Positions 47,726-58,372 are shown, numbered from the stretch's first letter. The stretch is DNA of 64,000 bases from Enterococcus durans NBRC 100479 = LMG 10746 (GCF_001544215.1 NZ_BCQB01000006.1:1-64000); one strand, 5' to 3'. Translations and numbers: made by a program. Notes: generated by a model from the sequence alone, not told the origin.

Positions 47726-48098
47726 CTGTCATCCCCTCCTTCGCTCGTTGTTGTTCTTCAATCTCTAAATTCAAGAAATACGAAATGATCGTACGGATCA
47801 AAATAATCAAAGCAAGTTTCAAAATATCTGTCCAAGTTGGTTTGATGACAGATTCAATGATATCTGCCACCACTAAAACTTCTAAACTTAATAAAATATA
47901 ACTAGCCAACAATTTGCGAATCTCTGCATTGCGACTATTTCGCTGTCCATAATCTTTCTTCAAAGTCCGCCAATCAAACAACGTTTTTAATACTAAAAAA
48001 ACACCGACCACTAAAATAATGATCGAAGCAAGATTTAAAATCGTCATCAGCCAATCCAAGCAAACCATCAACGTTGAATCAAACATATCCCCAACCAC
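47715..48098 (-). CDS. DUF1622 family membrane protein (first of a tandem pair)
   Basis: This 127-residue, three-segment membrane protein has the same C-terminal signature as its neighbour (LLSLEVLVVADIIESVIKPT, ALIILIRTIISYFLNLEIEE). Start: GTG 48098 after AGGAG; an ATG at 48086 is the alternative. The two genes overlap and probably form a heteromeric pair. They lie next to the CRISPR array, with no evident functional link. Confidence 0.8.
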   Translation of the reverse strand: MVGDMFDSTLMVCLDWLMTILNLASIIILVVGVFLVLKTLFDWRTLKKDYGQRNSRNAEIRKLLASYILLSLEVLVVADIIESVIKPTWTDILKLALIILIRTIISYFLNLEIEEQQRAKEGMTDES

Positions 48099-48183
48099 CC
48101 TTCTCCTTTATGTTACTAACAGAAAGCATCGCCGTCCAATTATATGAAAAAAAGAATAAACAACCCCTCGGTCATCTATTCTT

Positions 48184-48285
48184 CATCCTCTAGACATTCA
48201 AATAACATAGCTCTAAAACTGAATATAGTCTTGTTTCAATTGCCATTTTGTTTTGGAAGCATTCAAAACAACATAGCTCTAAAAC
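48184..48285 (-). CRISPR. Type II-A CRISPR array with a single spacer
   Basis: On the minus strand a full 36-base repeat (48285-48250) begins GTTTTAGAGCTATGTTGTTT and ends AATGCTTCCAAAAC. A 30-base spacer (48249-48220) follows, then a terminal repeat (48219-48184) that keeps GTTTTAGAGCTATGTT but is degenerate at its distal end, as usual for the last repeat. The array is transcribed in the cas direction, with the leader on the csn2 side (48286-48407). A palindrome CGCAGAAAA-TT-TTTTCTGCG (about 48287-48308) abuts the first repeat; the leader ends CGAG, the usual type II-A anchor. Confidence 0.9.
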
Positions 48286-48407
48286 CTCGCAGAAAATTTT
48301 TTCTGCGTGATTTATCACCGAACTACTCGTCCATAGCAAAACTTTCGTCTTGAATGCTGAATGACTGCTTCAAGTCATTCGTTCTTAAGTTCATTTTAGC
48401 ATAGTTT

Positions 48408-49055
48408 TTATGTCAAAAAATAGTCTTTATCTAAAACTCTTTGAGGGACTCCCTCAATTTTACGTGGTTCAAGAAATAAAACATCCATGTTGTACAAAGA
48501 GATGTAATTTTGTATCTCCAATAGCTCCTTTAACGTAAAATAAGCGCATGTATTGATGAAAACTAGTAATTTCTTTTTAGAGAGATATTTGTATACTTGC
48601 AATATCTCCAACATTTTCTCAAAGATGGTATCACTGTGCGTTTCAATTTTTACACCAAGTGCTTTAAACAGCTCTAATACCGTGATTTCATCACTTTCCA
48701 AATCCAATTCATGATCCAATAGCTCGTAGTCGATCAATTCGCTGATCGTAGTGGTCAATTTGTCGATCATTGATTTTACTTCAACTTTTTCATTCAACTG
48801 TTGCTCCAGATCTGCATAGATCAATTTTAAAACTGGTGCTGAATTTACATCGAATCCTAAAATATCCGTCACGACCATTATTTCTGTTGCTTTCAATTTT
48901 TGATACTGGTCGTTGAATAATTTCAACTCTCCTTCTTCATATCTATAAAGACATTTAGTGAGATTGGCAAATACTGCTACATCTTCAATAACGAAGAATG
49001 TACCTTTTTCAATTTTTACTGGTTGATCCAGTATTGGAAAATTAAGATTCATCAT
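48408..49055 (-). CDS. csn2: CRISPR-associated protein Csn2
   Basis: This protein of about 215 residues starts [20 protein letters not shown] at 49055, inside the end of cas2 (14-base overlap). The C-terminal half ([51 protein letters not shown]) is typical for short-type Csn2, the DNA-end-binding ring protein used in spacer acquisition of type II-A systems. No lesion is visible. Confidence 0.92.
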   Translation of the reverse strand: MMNLNFPILDQPVKIEKGTFFVIEDVAVFANLTKCLYRYEEGELKLFNDQYQKLKATEIMVVTDILGFDVNSAPVLKLIYADLEQQLNEKVEVKSMIDKLTTTISELIDYELLDHELDLESDEITVLELFKALGVKIETHSDTIFEKMLEILQVYKYLSKKKLLVFINTCAYFTLKELLEIQNYISLYNMDVLFLEPRKIEGVPQRVLDKDYFLT

Positions 49056-49386
49056 CTGCATCCTCCCCAAGAAACACCACACGCTGATCAGAATTAGCTG
49101 TACTAACATCCCTCACGCCATTCAAATAAACCATTCGTGCAAATTGTTTTTCCGTAACCGTCAATAACGTGATCAATCCCTTTTTAGGATTATTGGTTCT
49201 TAATCGTCCCAACATTGCTTTGTTCGCAGTATCATTCAGCAACAACTTACTGTATACAGAGAACTGGTGCATAATAAACCCTTCACTTAACAAAAATTTT
49301 CTAAATCTTCGATAAGCTTTACGGTCGTCACTGGTATCAGTGGGCATGTCAAACATCAATATCATTCTCATATAGCGATAGCTCAT
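49042..49386 (-). CDS. cas2: CRISPR-associated endoribonuclease Cas2
   Basis: A 114-residue Cas2 with the ferredoxin-like fold: [20 protein letters not shown] (metal-binding Asp), [14 protein letters not shown] and [20 protein letters not shown]. It forms the integrase complex with Cas1. It overlaps cas1 by 4 bases and csn2 by 14. Intact. Confidence 0.94.
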   Translation of the reverse strand: MSYRYMRMILMFDMPTDTSDDRKAYRRFRKFLLSEGFIMHQFSVYSKLLLNDTANKAMLGRLRTNNPKKGLITLLTVTEKQFARMVYLNGVRDVSTANSDQRVVFLGEDADDES

Positions 49387-50249
49387 ATCCTAAATTGAGG
49401 AACTCCTTTCAGATCATTGTTTAACACCTTGACTACCTTGTTAGTATAATCAGCCACGATGTTGGTCAAAAACATTTCTTTCTTACCATACAGATACTTT
49501 TCCGAGAACAAATCAAACAATCTTCTTTTGATAATCGGAAATTCTTTTTCTCGATACGCAAATACGATTTGATCCACTAAAGGGCGAAACGGTTCCATCA
49601 AATCACTTGCGAGATTAAAATCATTGAACTGATTGGCATGCTTCAAGCCAAATTGTGTCATACATCCATTCTTAACGATTTCCCTTGCAAATAGGCTCAT
49701 TAGTAGAGTATAGCCGTAGTTTAAGCTAGCATTTAATTCTGTAGCGGACTCCCGCGAAAACTTAGCACCAAACAATGTTTGAAAATAGATTCTCGCTGAA
49801 TGTCCTTCCCGATTTGTGGGATCAAATATTTCTAACCCATTTTTTAAAGTTGATAAAGCTTCCGCTTTTTCATGAAAGCCATTTGCTTGCAAAAGGTTAT
49901 ACTGGTTTTGGATCTTTTGCGCAATAATGTCTGTCCAAACAGTTCCTTTTAACTCCGGCGTCCATTGAATTTGCTTTGGCAGTTGCAAACTGCTGTCATG
50001 TCTTCCATAAAATGGCAGCAGTTTCGCCGTTGGTAGTCGTTTATCATCACAGAAGATCACTAAGATTTTTTCATCCATCAGGCGTTTCACCAACATCGTC
50101 GTCAATGTGATATCGGTTGTTTCTAACACTAAAATGTCGATTTCCGAAAGATGGATCTTCTCGATTTTTTGTGCATTTTTAAAAATCAAATGATTGTTCG
50201 TATAGGTCAACTTCGAATGCGTATTGATGATTACTGTTCGCCATCCCAT
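49383..50249 (-). CDS. cas1: CRISPR-associated integrase Cas1
   Basis: A 288-residue type II-A Cas1: [20 protein letters not shown] at the N-terminus, metal ligands in [16 protein letters not shown] (Glu), [20 protein letters not shown] (His and Asp). It inserts new spacers at the leader end with Cas2, Csn2 and Cas9. It starts 19 bases inside the cas9 end. Intact, so spacer acquisition genes are preserved even though cas9 is broken. Confidence 0.94.
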   Translation of the reverse strand: MGWRTVIINTHSKLTYTNNHLIFKNAQKIEKIHLSEIDILVLETTDITLTTMLVKRLMDEKILVIFCDDKRLPTAKLLPFYGRHDSSLQLPKQIQWTPELKGTVWTDIIAQKIQNQYNLLQANGFHEKAEALSTLKNGLEIFDPTNREGHSARIYFQTLFGAKFSRESATELNASLNYGYTLLMSLFAREIVKNGCMTQFGLKHANQFNDFNLASDLMEPFRPLVDQIVFAYREKEFPIIKRRLFDLFSEKYLYGKKEMFLTNIVADYTNKVVKVLNNDLKGVPQFRI

Positions 50250-53200
50250 AGAGTCGCCATCCTTGTCCTAGTTTCTCGTAGTCCAGTAATTGATTGATAG
50301 ATAATCGTTGATTCCCATATTTCTGTTAAACTTGGATATCGTTTTCTCGGAATGATCACATCAAAAAACTTGAAATCTGCAGGAGCCCCCATCGCATTTA
50401 ACTGCATGAGATTGATAAAGGATTGCGATAGACTTTGAACAGTTGATTCTTGGTTTTGCTCAAATAATTCAGCGATTTTTTCTGTATTTTTAGCAGCTAT
50501 CGTATATCTGTTCGAAAAATCGATTACCTGATCTAGGATCTCACGAAATTCAGAGAGATGATCGTTTACATAGTCAAAACTTTCTTTATGGGCAATTTCA
50601 TCATAGTGTTGGGCATAGAAAAGCAATGTCACCAATTTTTCCGGTAAAATAAATGAATTGGCTTTTTGTGCTTCCTTGTGGCTAGCAACCATTCTTCGCC
50701 GTCCATTTTCTAATTCATATAATGTATACTTGGACAATTTGATAAATTTGGTAACATTTGAGTATCCTTTGTTACTTAAAAAGCCAATTGGGTCTTGTTC
50801 AAATAAGGACTGCTTCATGATAGTGATTCCTTCGATTGCTTTTGCTTTTTTGCGTGCCTTTCCTTTTTCGTAAATAAACGCAACTGCATAAGCCACCACT
50901 GGACTGCCAAATCCACCATATTTCGAAACATCCCAGCCAGCTTTTCTTTGGATCAGTTTATCTGGTTTTCCTTTCGGATTTACCGTTTCTTTGTAAAAAC
51001 CACCTGTTTGTACTTCGACTTTTTTGACGATATTGACTTGATGTGAGCTGATGACCTTTTTGATCTGCGGAATATGTCTTGCTTTATCCCAGAAAATCTC
51101 GCCATTTTCATCATAAGAGTATTCTTCTTTTTCAAAAAATCTTAGAATATTCGAGTAAAATTCTTTTTTCGCCGTTGCTTTATTTTCTGTTGCCAAATTG
51201 AATTTAGTATAATTTCCATACACAAATTCAGGTTCAAGTTTTGGATATTTTTTGAGTAACGCAATTGCTACTACCCCGTTCAAATATGCATCGTGTGCAT
51301 GGTGATGGTTGTTGATTTCTCGCACTTTATGGATGCCAAAAGTTTTTCGAAACTGACTGACTAAGGATGATTTCAAGGTGATGATCCGAATACCTTTATT
51401 CTTGCTTTCTTCTGGTTGATTGAAGTATTGATCCAAAATAGCAGCAACATGCTTAGTGATCTGTCTCGTTTCCACTAATTGCCGTTGAATAAATCGCGCC
51501 TTGTCTTCAGGTGTCAACTCCAGTTTAGTCAAATAAGCGAATTTTCTTTCACTGATCAAATTGGCTCTCAATAATTTTTCCCAGTACCTTCTCATGCGAA
51601 TAACGACCTTTTGATCTGGAACATCATCCATTTTCAGGCGATTTTCTTTAGAGGATACCAATACTTTATTATCGATCGAGTTATCCACGATAAAACTTCT
51701 CGGAATGATGTGGTCGATATCGTATTCCGAAAGTCGATCAATATCTAAGGCTTCTCCTGTATACATATCTTTACCGTTTTGCAAATAGTAAAGATATAAA
51801 CGGTCTTTTTGAAGTGCCTGATTGTCTACGGGTTGCTCTTTTAATAGAGGGCTATCAAAGCTTTTTAATGCTTCTTCCAATGCTTTCAAGCGTGGTTTTG
51901 AACGATTCGTTCGTTGGTTCTCCCGAGCCATCTCAACTACGATATTTTTGGGGTTGTAGCCAATGATTTCAATCAATTCTTCAACGATCTTAAGTGTTTG
52001 CCAGATACCTTTTTTGATTGCTGGGCTGCCTGGGAGCGCCTCGACCACTTCTAGTAATGACTGATTACCTGCCAAAGCCAGTTCGTTTGCTAATTCTTCT
52101 TTGAACGATAGACTGTCATCATTGATCAATTGCATAAAGTTGCGATTACGATTGTAAGGAAAATCATCATCATCGATCAGATAATCAAGGATCGTTTTAT
52201 TCGTTTTTTTGTCTCTGATCCCATTGATCAATCGTTCAGACAAACGTCCCCAACCAGTGTAATGTTTCTTTACTAATTTTTTAAAGAATCCATCCCCCAA
52301 GACACTCTGATATTTTTTCAGTTGTGTTCGGATCATTTCACGATCTTCAAAAATAGTGAGTATCTTCACGATATCTTCGAACATTGCGTTCATTTCAGGC
52401 TGTTCTAGCAACTCTGCTACCCTTTCTGTATTGGGTTTTGCTAGATCCAAAAAATCATGGTATGTCGCATAGGAGGAATTGAATGCTTTATCAACCCCTA
52501 AAATTTCTGCATCTTCAATATTGTAGTTAGCAGAAAGAAACTGTTGTAGTTTCTTCACCGTTACTTTTCGTTGTTTTTGAAAAAGTTCTTTGAAGATTTC
52601 ACGTTTTTCTTTACTTGAAAATTGGTGTTTTATCCCTCGTTCATCCTTATAGGCTACCTTGGTTAGCTCATTGAATATAGTGTATTTTTGGTAAAGTATA
52701 CTATGTTTAGGCAACACTTTTTCTGTTGGAAGGTACGTATCATAATTAATCATTCGTTGGATGAATTTCATTGCTGAAGCACTGTAATCAATCACTTCTG
52801 TTGCGTTCCATGGCGTTACTTTCTCAGGTGTTTTTCTTTCCAACCACGCAAATGAACTGGTTTCTTCACCTTGTGCCAAAGGACCTACATAGTAAGGAAT
52901 GCGGAAAGTCAGCAAACGGATCATTTTATCACGTGCTTCTTCTAAAAACGGGTAGTATGGCTTTTGGCGTTCAATGATTGCCTTGAGTTCGGTTAAGTGT
53001 ACTTGATGAGGAATAACACCATTCGCAGTCGTTCGTTGTTTCAATAAAAAATTTTCCTGATCGACTTTTTCCATGAAACGCTCGCTACCTGCGATACCAT
53101 TCAATTCTTTTTTGAGAAATTTATAAAAGTCCTCTTGCGTTGTTTTTCCATCAATATAGCCAGCATAGCCGTTTTTTGAACTGTCTTTGAAAAAAATTGC

Positions 53201-54235
53201 TGTTTTTTCAGGAAGGTTGGCCTTCACGAACTGTTTTAGTTCTTCTAAGTCTTTTTTATGGCTGTCATACCGCTCGATCATTCCCAATGATAATTTTGCT
53301 TTTGAATTCTGTTTTTTCGTTGAGAGGATGTCTGAAAGTAAAATAGCGTCATATACCTTTTTTGCCTGAAGAAATACATCACGAAATTCTTCGCCACTTT
53401 TTTCTAAGAGACTTTCAAGCTCTTCTTCATAACTTTCTTTCGATAGTTGGATTTTAGCCTCTTCATCCAAGTCAAAAACTTATTTGAAACTTCCTTGATT
53501 CCCCACGATCAATTTTAAGAATTGAGCAAGGCATCCATTCGTCTTTTCCGTAGGATAGTACTGAAGTATTTTCTCTACTTTTTTAGTTTTAGAAAGTTTT
53601 TCCGTCAGAATCACAGCAATACCTTCGTAGAAAGCACTGGCTTGTTCAAATTGTTCATTATAGATCTCAAGAAAGTCTTTAAATGTTTCTTCCACAGAAG
53701 TATTTTCTGTATCCAATTCTCCTTCAAATAAAAAATGTCCACGGTATTTGATGATATGTGCTAAAGCAAGATACACCAATCGGATGTCTGCTTTTTCCGT
53801 TGAATCAGCTAATTTCTGACGCAAGTGATAAATTGTTGGGTATGTTTGATAATACGATTTTTCTTCTGCCATTGTGGGGAAGATTGGAAAGCGAGTATAC
53901 TGTTTGTCCTCTGGATTCAAAAAGCTTTCGTCCAATCGTACAAAAAAATTGGTATCTATTTTCAAGATTTCTTCTGCAAAGATTTTTTGCAATTCCAATA
54001 TACGGTATCTTCTGCGCATCAATCTTCGGCGTGTTGTCCGTTTACTTCTTCTAGCCTCAGCTGTTTGTCCTTCGTCAAACAAACGTGCACCCCAAAAATT
54101 CTTTTTCACCTTTTTCTTCTCGGTATTTCCATGGATAGACATTTTCTTTGCCATCAAGCGATACTCATCTGTGATGACCGCCCAACCTACTGAATTCGTT
54201 CTAATGTCTAATCCTATCGTATAATCCTTTGCCAT
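50231..54235 (-). pseudogene. cas9: cas9 (type II-A) with nonsense codon 252
   Basis: The frame covers 1334 codons from ATG 54235, but codon 252 is TAA (53482-53480): ...IVGNQGSFK-stop-VFDLDEEAKIQL. Related proteins have Lys there, so AAA became TAA. The first piece (251 residues) has RuvC-I IGLDIRTNSVGWAV, with Asp10 but Arg12 in place of the invariant Gly, and the Arg-rich bridge helix. The second piece contains RuvC-II IVVEMARENQ, HNH YDIDHIIPRSF...NRL, RuvC-III HHAHDAYLNG and a PAM segment PRKRYPS like the Arg pair of SpCas9, suggesting an NGG PAM. No fragment could cut DNA by itself. Confidence 0.93.
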
Positions 54236-54347
54236 TCACTCTTCACCCTCTCATTTCTGATCAAAACTGCAAAAATTCTGATTACCCACTCTTGGAAGAA
54301 TCCGCTCCTATATTTTTATTTCTATGTAAACTTTTGTGTTCTACCAC

Positions 54348-54375
54348 TTGTAACCGCTCTAAATTTTGGTATAAT
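54348..54375 (+). promoter_or_regulatory. Promoter of tracrRNA
   Basis: TATAAT at 54370-54375 with TTGTAA (54348-54353) 16 bases upstream, directly ahead of the tracrRNA anti-repeat on the plus strand. Confidence 0.7.
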
Positions 54376-54381
54376 GAAATT

Positions 54382-54471
54382 GTTGGTAGCATTCAAATCA
54401 ACATAGCAAGTTAAAATAAGGCATTGTCCGTATCCAGCTTTGAAAGCAAGCACTGTTCTCGGTGCTTTTTT
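54382..54471 (+). ncRNA. tracrRNA
   Basis: The anti-repeat AGCATTCAAATCAACATAGC followed by AAGTTAAAATAAGG is complementary to the CRISPR repeat. Downstream are the nexus-type GCATTGTCCGTATCCAGC segment and a terminal hairpin GCACTG-TTCT-CGGTGC with T-run (54450-54471). It is divergent from cas9, the usual type II-A layout. Sequence and structure look intact, so guide RNA could still be made without a functional Cas9. Confidence 0.88.
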
Positions 54472-54480
54472 ATTTTGTTC

Positions 54481-54908
54481 ACCAATCATGACTTTTCAGA
54501 TAATTTTATATTTATACTATAACACAAACAAATTTTATAATATTTGTTTTTTTTGCATTCAATAGATGAAATATCAAAGACCACGTACCTTTACTGGAAT
54601 TAAACAACTTATGTTTTTTAACCTCTTTTCCCTCCTTCTTTTTATTTTAAAAAACACCTGAGATAAATAACGAATTGATACTTTCGATGTACCTTTTCTT
54701 TTTTACTGATCCTATCTCCTATCCTGCTAGATTTTCTTCCCATTAAAAATGATTTTCCTTCCACACACTTTTTTTATTAAATTCAGACACAATGAACAAT
54801 CTGTCAAAATCACCTAATTTCTCTTACCCTATCATTTGGCAATTTCTCCAAAAGAAACTATCCTTTTAGTTAGATAGACGTGACAAAAATTCAAAGGAGG
54901 ATTTTCTT
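54481..54908. other. Intergenic region with promoter for the oleate hydratase unit
   Basis: About 430 AT-rich bases without a gene. TTGGCA (54836-54841) and TATCCT (54859-54864), 17 apart, form a plausible promoter for the small peptide and oleate hydratase genes. Confidence 0.5.
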
Positions 54909-55037
54909 ATGAGCAAAAAATTGATCAAAATCGGTGTTGGATTAGGTTTATTGGCATTAGGTGCTGTATATCTAGGAAAGAAAACTGGATTGCTCGAAGA
55001 CGACAGCCATCTATACGATGAATACGAATCAATCTAA
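54909..55037 (+). CDS. 42-residue single-helix membrane peptide
   Basis: ATG 54909, preceded by AAAGGAGGATTTTCTT, encodes MSKKLIKIGVGLGLLALGAV then YLGKKTGLLEDDSHLYDEYE-S-I. It has a positively charged N-terminus, one glycine-rich membrane helix and an acidic tail. It lies 54 bases upstream of the oleate hydratase gene under the same promoter candidate, so the two are probably co-transcribed. The function is unknown; it does not look like a signal peptide pre-protein because little follows the helix. Confidence 0.7.
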   Translation: MSKKLIKIGVGLGLLALGAVYLGKKTGLLEDDSHLYDEYESI

Positions 55038-55091
55038 CAAATCGAAGAAAGTCGTTAGTCCGTTCACTTGTAAAATACTGGAGGAATCACA

Positions 55092-56786
55092 ATGAGAAAA
55101 AGTAAAGCAATTATGATTGGCGCAGGCATCGCCAATATGGCAGCTGCGGTTTATTTGATTCAAGAAGGAAAATGGAATGGTGATCAGATTACGTTTTATT
55201 CTTTAGATGATCATGGTTCAAATGATGGCGCTCCAACCGACACTGTCACAGATGAATACTGGAATAAAAATCATCCCTTAGAAAATCAAAAAGGTTATGT
55301 CGCTCGTGGTGGACGAATGTTGAACTATCGAACTTATGTGGATCTGATGGATCTATTAAGTCGCATTCCTTCTGCAACGGAACCAGGCATGACTGCGGCA
55401 GAAGATACTAGAGATTTTGATGCAAAACATCGGACATTTGACAAAGCACGTTTGATGGAAGGTGGAAAAGGAATCATTGATGGCGGAAAACTTGGTTTCA
55501 ATAACAAAGACCGTTTGTTATTAACAAAATTGATCGCTATGCCTGATTCAGAAGAAGAAAAATTGGACAATGTGACAATCGAAGAATATTTCAAAGATGA
55601 CCCCCATTTCTTTGAAACTAACTTCTGGTTCATGTGGGAAACAACATTTGCTTTCCGTACTCGTAGCTCTGCTCAAGAACTCCGTCGCTACATGCACCAA
55701 ATGATCTATGAATTTACTCAAATCGAGCATCTGGTCGGCGTAAACCGGACTCGCTATAACCAATATGAAAGCATCATGTTACCACTCATCAATTATTTAA
55801 AAGCTCAAGGATGTCAAATCATTTTAAATCGTCGTGTGACGGATTGGGAGTTCAAAGAAACACCTATGCAAGATGAAATTACCGTTACAGGATTGAAAAT
55901 GATCAATACCCTTACCGATGAAGAAGAATATGTAGCAGTCGATAGCGATACAGCTGTTCTTTTCACAAACGGTTCAATCACTGACTCCGCAACACTGGGT
56001 GACTATGAAACCCCCGCTGTTGAAAATATGGATTACGGTGCAGCTTCTAGCTTATGGAAAAAAGCAAGCGAACGTTTCTATAATGTAGGAAACCCCGATA
56101 AATTTTTCGCAGATCGTGATGCAAGTGAATGGGTCAGCTTCACTTTGACAACAAAGGATCATTTATTATTGAATGAAATCACTCGAATCACTACGCAAGT
56201 TCCAGGTAATGCCTTGAATTCCTTTATCTCTACCACACCGATCACACCATTAGGTCAAAAAGACGTCAATATGTCGATCGTTGTGCATCATCAACCACAC
56301 TTCACTTCACAAAAACCAAATGAAACTGTCATTTGGGGATACTTCTTATACCCAAGACGCCGTGGAGAATTTGTGGATAAACAATATATCAAGATGAATG
56401 GGAAAGAAATGTTGGAAGAATTGATCGGCCAACTATCCAAAGTCGATCCTGGTCCAGAAAATATTCGCACAAAAGAAAAAGAAATCTTTGCTAGTGTCGT
56501 CAACAATATCCCAGTATATATGCCATACGCGTCTGCTTTATTCAACAATCGGGCAAAAAGCGACCGTCCAAAAGTCATTCCACAACATTCAACAAACTTA
56601 GCATTCACTGGTGAATTCGTTGAACAACCTTATCAAATGATCTTTACGGAACAAAGCGCTGTCCGTTCCGGAGAAATAGCAGCCTTCCACTTTGCCGGAA
56701 TCCCAATGTCCCGTTTAGTCAAAACCCCACGTTACGACAAAGACATTCCAACGCTTATGCGTGCGGCAAAGAAAATGTTTGACTAA
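55092..56786 (+). CDS. ohyA: Oleate hydratase
   Basis: This 564-residue FAD enzyme of the myosin-cross-reactive-antigen family starts MRKSKAIMIGAGIANMAAAV, the nucleotide-binding Rossmann GxGxxN motif. Conserved blocks: GYVARGGRMLNYRTYVDLMD, FWFMWETTFAFRTRSSAQEL and NLAFTGEFVEQPYQMIFTEQ. It hydrates cis-9 double bonds of unsaturated fatty acids to 10-hydroxy acids, a detoxification of host fatty acids. The RBS is TGGAGGAATCACA. Its stop is followed immediately by family A repeats. Confidence 0.95.
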   Translation: MRKSKAIMIGAGIANMAAAVYLIQEGKWNGDQITFYSLDDHGSNDGAPTDTVTDEYWNKNHPLENQKGYVARGGRMLNYRTYVDLMDLLSRIPSATEPGMTAAEDTRDFDAKHRTFDKARLMEGGKGIIDGGKLGFNNKDRLLLTKLIAMPDSEEEKLDNVTIEEYFKDDPHFFETNFWFMWETTFAFRTRSSAQELRRYMHQMIYEFTQIEHLVGVNRTRYNQYESIMLPLINYLKAQGCQIILNRRVTDWEFKETPMQDEITVTGLKMINTLTDEEEYVAVDSDTAVLFTNGSITDSATLGDYETPAVENMDYGAASSLWKKASERFYNVGNPDKFFADRDASEWVSFTLTTKDHLLLNEITRITTQVPGNALNSFISTTPITPLGQKDVNMSIVVHHQPHFTSQKPNETVIWGYFLYPRRRGEFVDKQYIKMNGKEMLEELIGQLSKVDPGPENIRTKEKEIFASVVNNIPVYMPYASALFNNRAKSDRPKVIPQHSTNLAFTGEFVEQPYQMIFTEQSAVRSGEIAAFHFAGIPMSRLVKTPRYDKDIPTLMRAAKKMFD

Positions 56787-56787
56787 A

Positions 56788-57050
56788 GGTTGTGAAAAGA
56801 GCGTTTTGCCCCGAGCACTAGTAAGAAAAAATGAAAAATTGCTCCTCATATTTTGCATTTTTTTGAACTAGGGCCGAGGGGGTGCTCTTTGAACACCGTC
56901 TATTCGGGTTATGAAAACATGTTTCACTAAATCGTGAAAAGAGCGTTTTGCCCCGAGCACTAGTAAGAAAAAATGAAAAATTACTCCTCATATTTTGCAT
57001 TTTTTTGAACTAGGGCCGAGGGGGTGCTCTTTGAACACCGTCTATTTGGG
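56788..57050. repeat. Family A hairpin repeats, cluster 4 (two near-identical units)
   Basis: Two units (starting at about 56788 and about 56933) share GTGAAAAGAGCGTTTTGCCC, CTAGTAAGAAAAAATG and GGGGGTGCTCTTTGAACACC. They differ at only a few positions, suggesting a recent tandem duplication. The inner stem is again a different sequence (GAAAAAATGAAAAATTG / TTTTGCATTTTTTTGAAC). The spacer between units contains ATGAAAACATGTTTCACTAAAT-like sequence not seen elsewhere. Confidence 0.82.
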
Positions 57051-57268
57051 TCAAGGAAAAGATGTTTCCTAAATCGTGAAAAACTAGTGATTCAACTCCC
57101 CCATTTTTGAATCTTTTAACTAGTAACGTACTTCTATCCTCTGATTTCTATGGACTGTTATGCAAAGAAGCGAACCTATTCTCTCCAGAATATGCTCGCT
57201 TCTTTCATTTTGTTGATTTGTTCTACTATATAATTGCTATATTATTGGAACAAAATACATTTATTCTC

Positions 57269-58123
57269 TCAGTTACTTTGGAACCGCTCTTTTTTCTTAT
57301 ATCGCGCAAAACTGTATAGCCCAAGGATCACACCAAGGCTAGCAACGATTCCTCCTGAAATGACAAAATAGGAAAGAACGGTTTGAATATAGCTAGCCAT
57401 CAATACCTGAACAGCTGGGGATCTAAATTCCAGATTTTGCGACAAACGACTCAAGTAAAGAGCACCAGCAACTATGATTAGCACACCGCCTACCACTCCC
57501 AGTTGCAAAGAAGTATACCGTATGAAACGACCAATATTTTTTCTTGATAAAAGAATGATAATGAGTTGGCAGACAAGAAAGATACTGAGCATGATCAGAA
57601 AAAGAAAATCGCCTTTCTCCATCGTCTCGATCATATTATGAATAAAGTAAAAGAGATAGTAGCTTCCTGCTGTTCGCTGAAATTGATTCACCAAGGTCAC
57701 TTTCATTGTTTCGATCTTATTTTTTTCTGTCTCATCCAACGTCAATTGATGCTCTTGTATGTATGATTGAAGCACACTGTCTATTTTTTCTGTTACCTCC
57801 GTTGTTTCACTTATCTTACGTTTGCTCCCTGTATATGTATCATGGATGAATACTTTGATCGACTGTTCGATAAACGCTTGTGGGATCGAAGTAGCGATGA
57901 CTTCTACATATTCACTTTCTTCCAAATTATCTTCTCGAAAATTTTGACTGATTTCATTTGCAACGAGTTGACTGTACTCTGTTTTTTTCGTTTGTTCGAG
58001 CAAAAAAGACTGATTAAAAAAAGTTCCTTTGACAATTCCTAAAGAAATCGTTCCTAATAACGAAACCGTACAAATCAGTAATAAAACACCTAACCTGATA
58101 CGGGATGTTTTCTCTTCTTCCAT
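57269..58123 (-). CDS. Membrane protein of unknown function
   Basis: This 284-residue protein has an N-terminal membrane helix (about 10-32), an extracellular domain of about 130 residues, then three membrane segments (about 170-190, 205-225, 245-270) and a basic tail. The start MEEEKTSRIRLGVLLLICTV follows AAGGAGGGAATCG. I do not recognise the family. It is a single-gene unit facing the alcohol dehydrogenase. Confidence 0.6.
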   Translation of the reverse strand: MEEEKTSRIRLGVLLLICTVSLLGTISLGIVKGTFFNQSFLLEQTKKTEYSQLVANEISQNFREDNLEESEYVEVIATSIPQAFIEQSIKVFIHDTYTGSKRKISETTEVTEKIDSVLQSYIQEHQLTLDETEKNKIETMKVTLVNQFQRTAGSYYLFYFIHNMIETMEKGDFLFLIMLSIFLVCQLIIILLSRKNIGRFIRYTSLQLGVVGGVLIIVAGALYLSRLSQNLEFRSPAVQVLMASYIQTVLSYFVISGGIVASLGVILGLYSFARYKKKERFQSN

Positions 58124-58372
58124 CGATTCCCTCCTTTTATGGATATATATTTGATCATAAACGTTATTTTAATAAAACAAATACATCTATCGTACTATTA
58201 TACTAGCATTAATTTGTTATCTCAATCATAACAAAGTTATTTTAATTATCACTTTCTATTTTGAACAAGCATTTTATTATCAATATGGTCAAGCCTCCTT
58301 TAGAATGAAAGTAGATTACACCTAGAAATAATGATTGGTTGCTACCTGTTCTTGATGAGAGGAGATTTTTTT

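Noticed and set aside
53480-53482. Programmed recoding (read-through) of the cas9 TAA
   Set aside because: No stem-loop or slippery sequence stands out and TAA is the least leaky stop; a simple nonsense mutation is sufficient.
53522-54224. Several overlapping plus-strand frames in the cas9 5' region
   Set aside because: They are shadows of cas9, overlap one another and have no ribosome sites.
56788-57050. Duplicated small gene
   Set aside because: Both copies have stops in all frames over short distances and match the family A hairpin layout.
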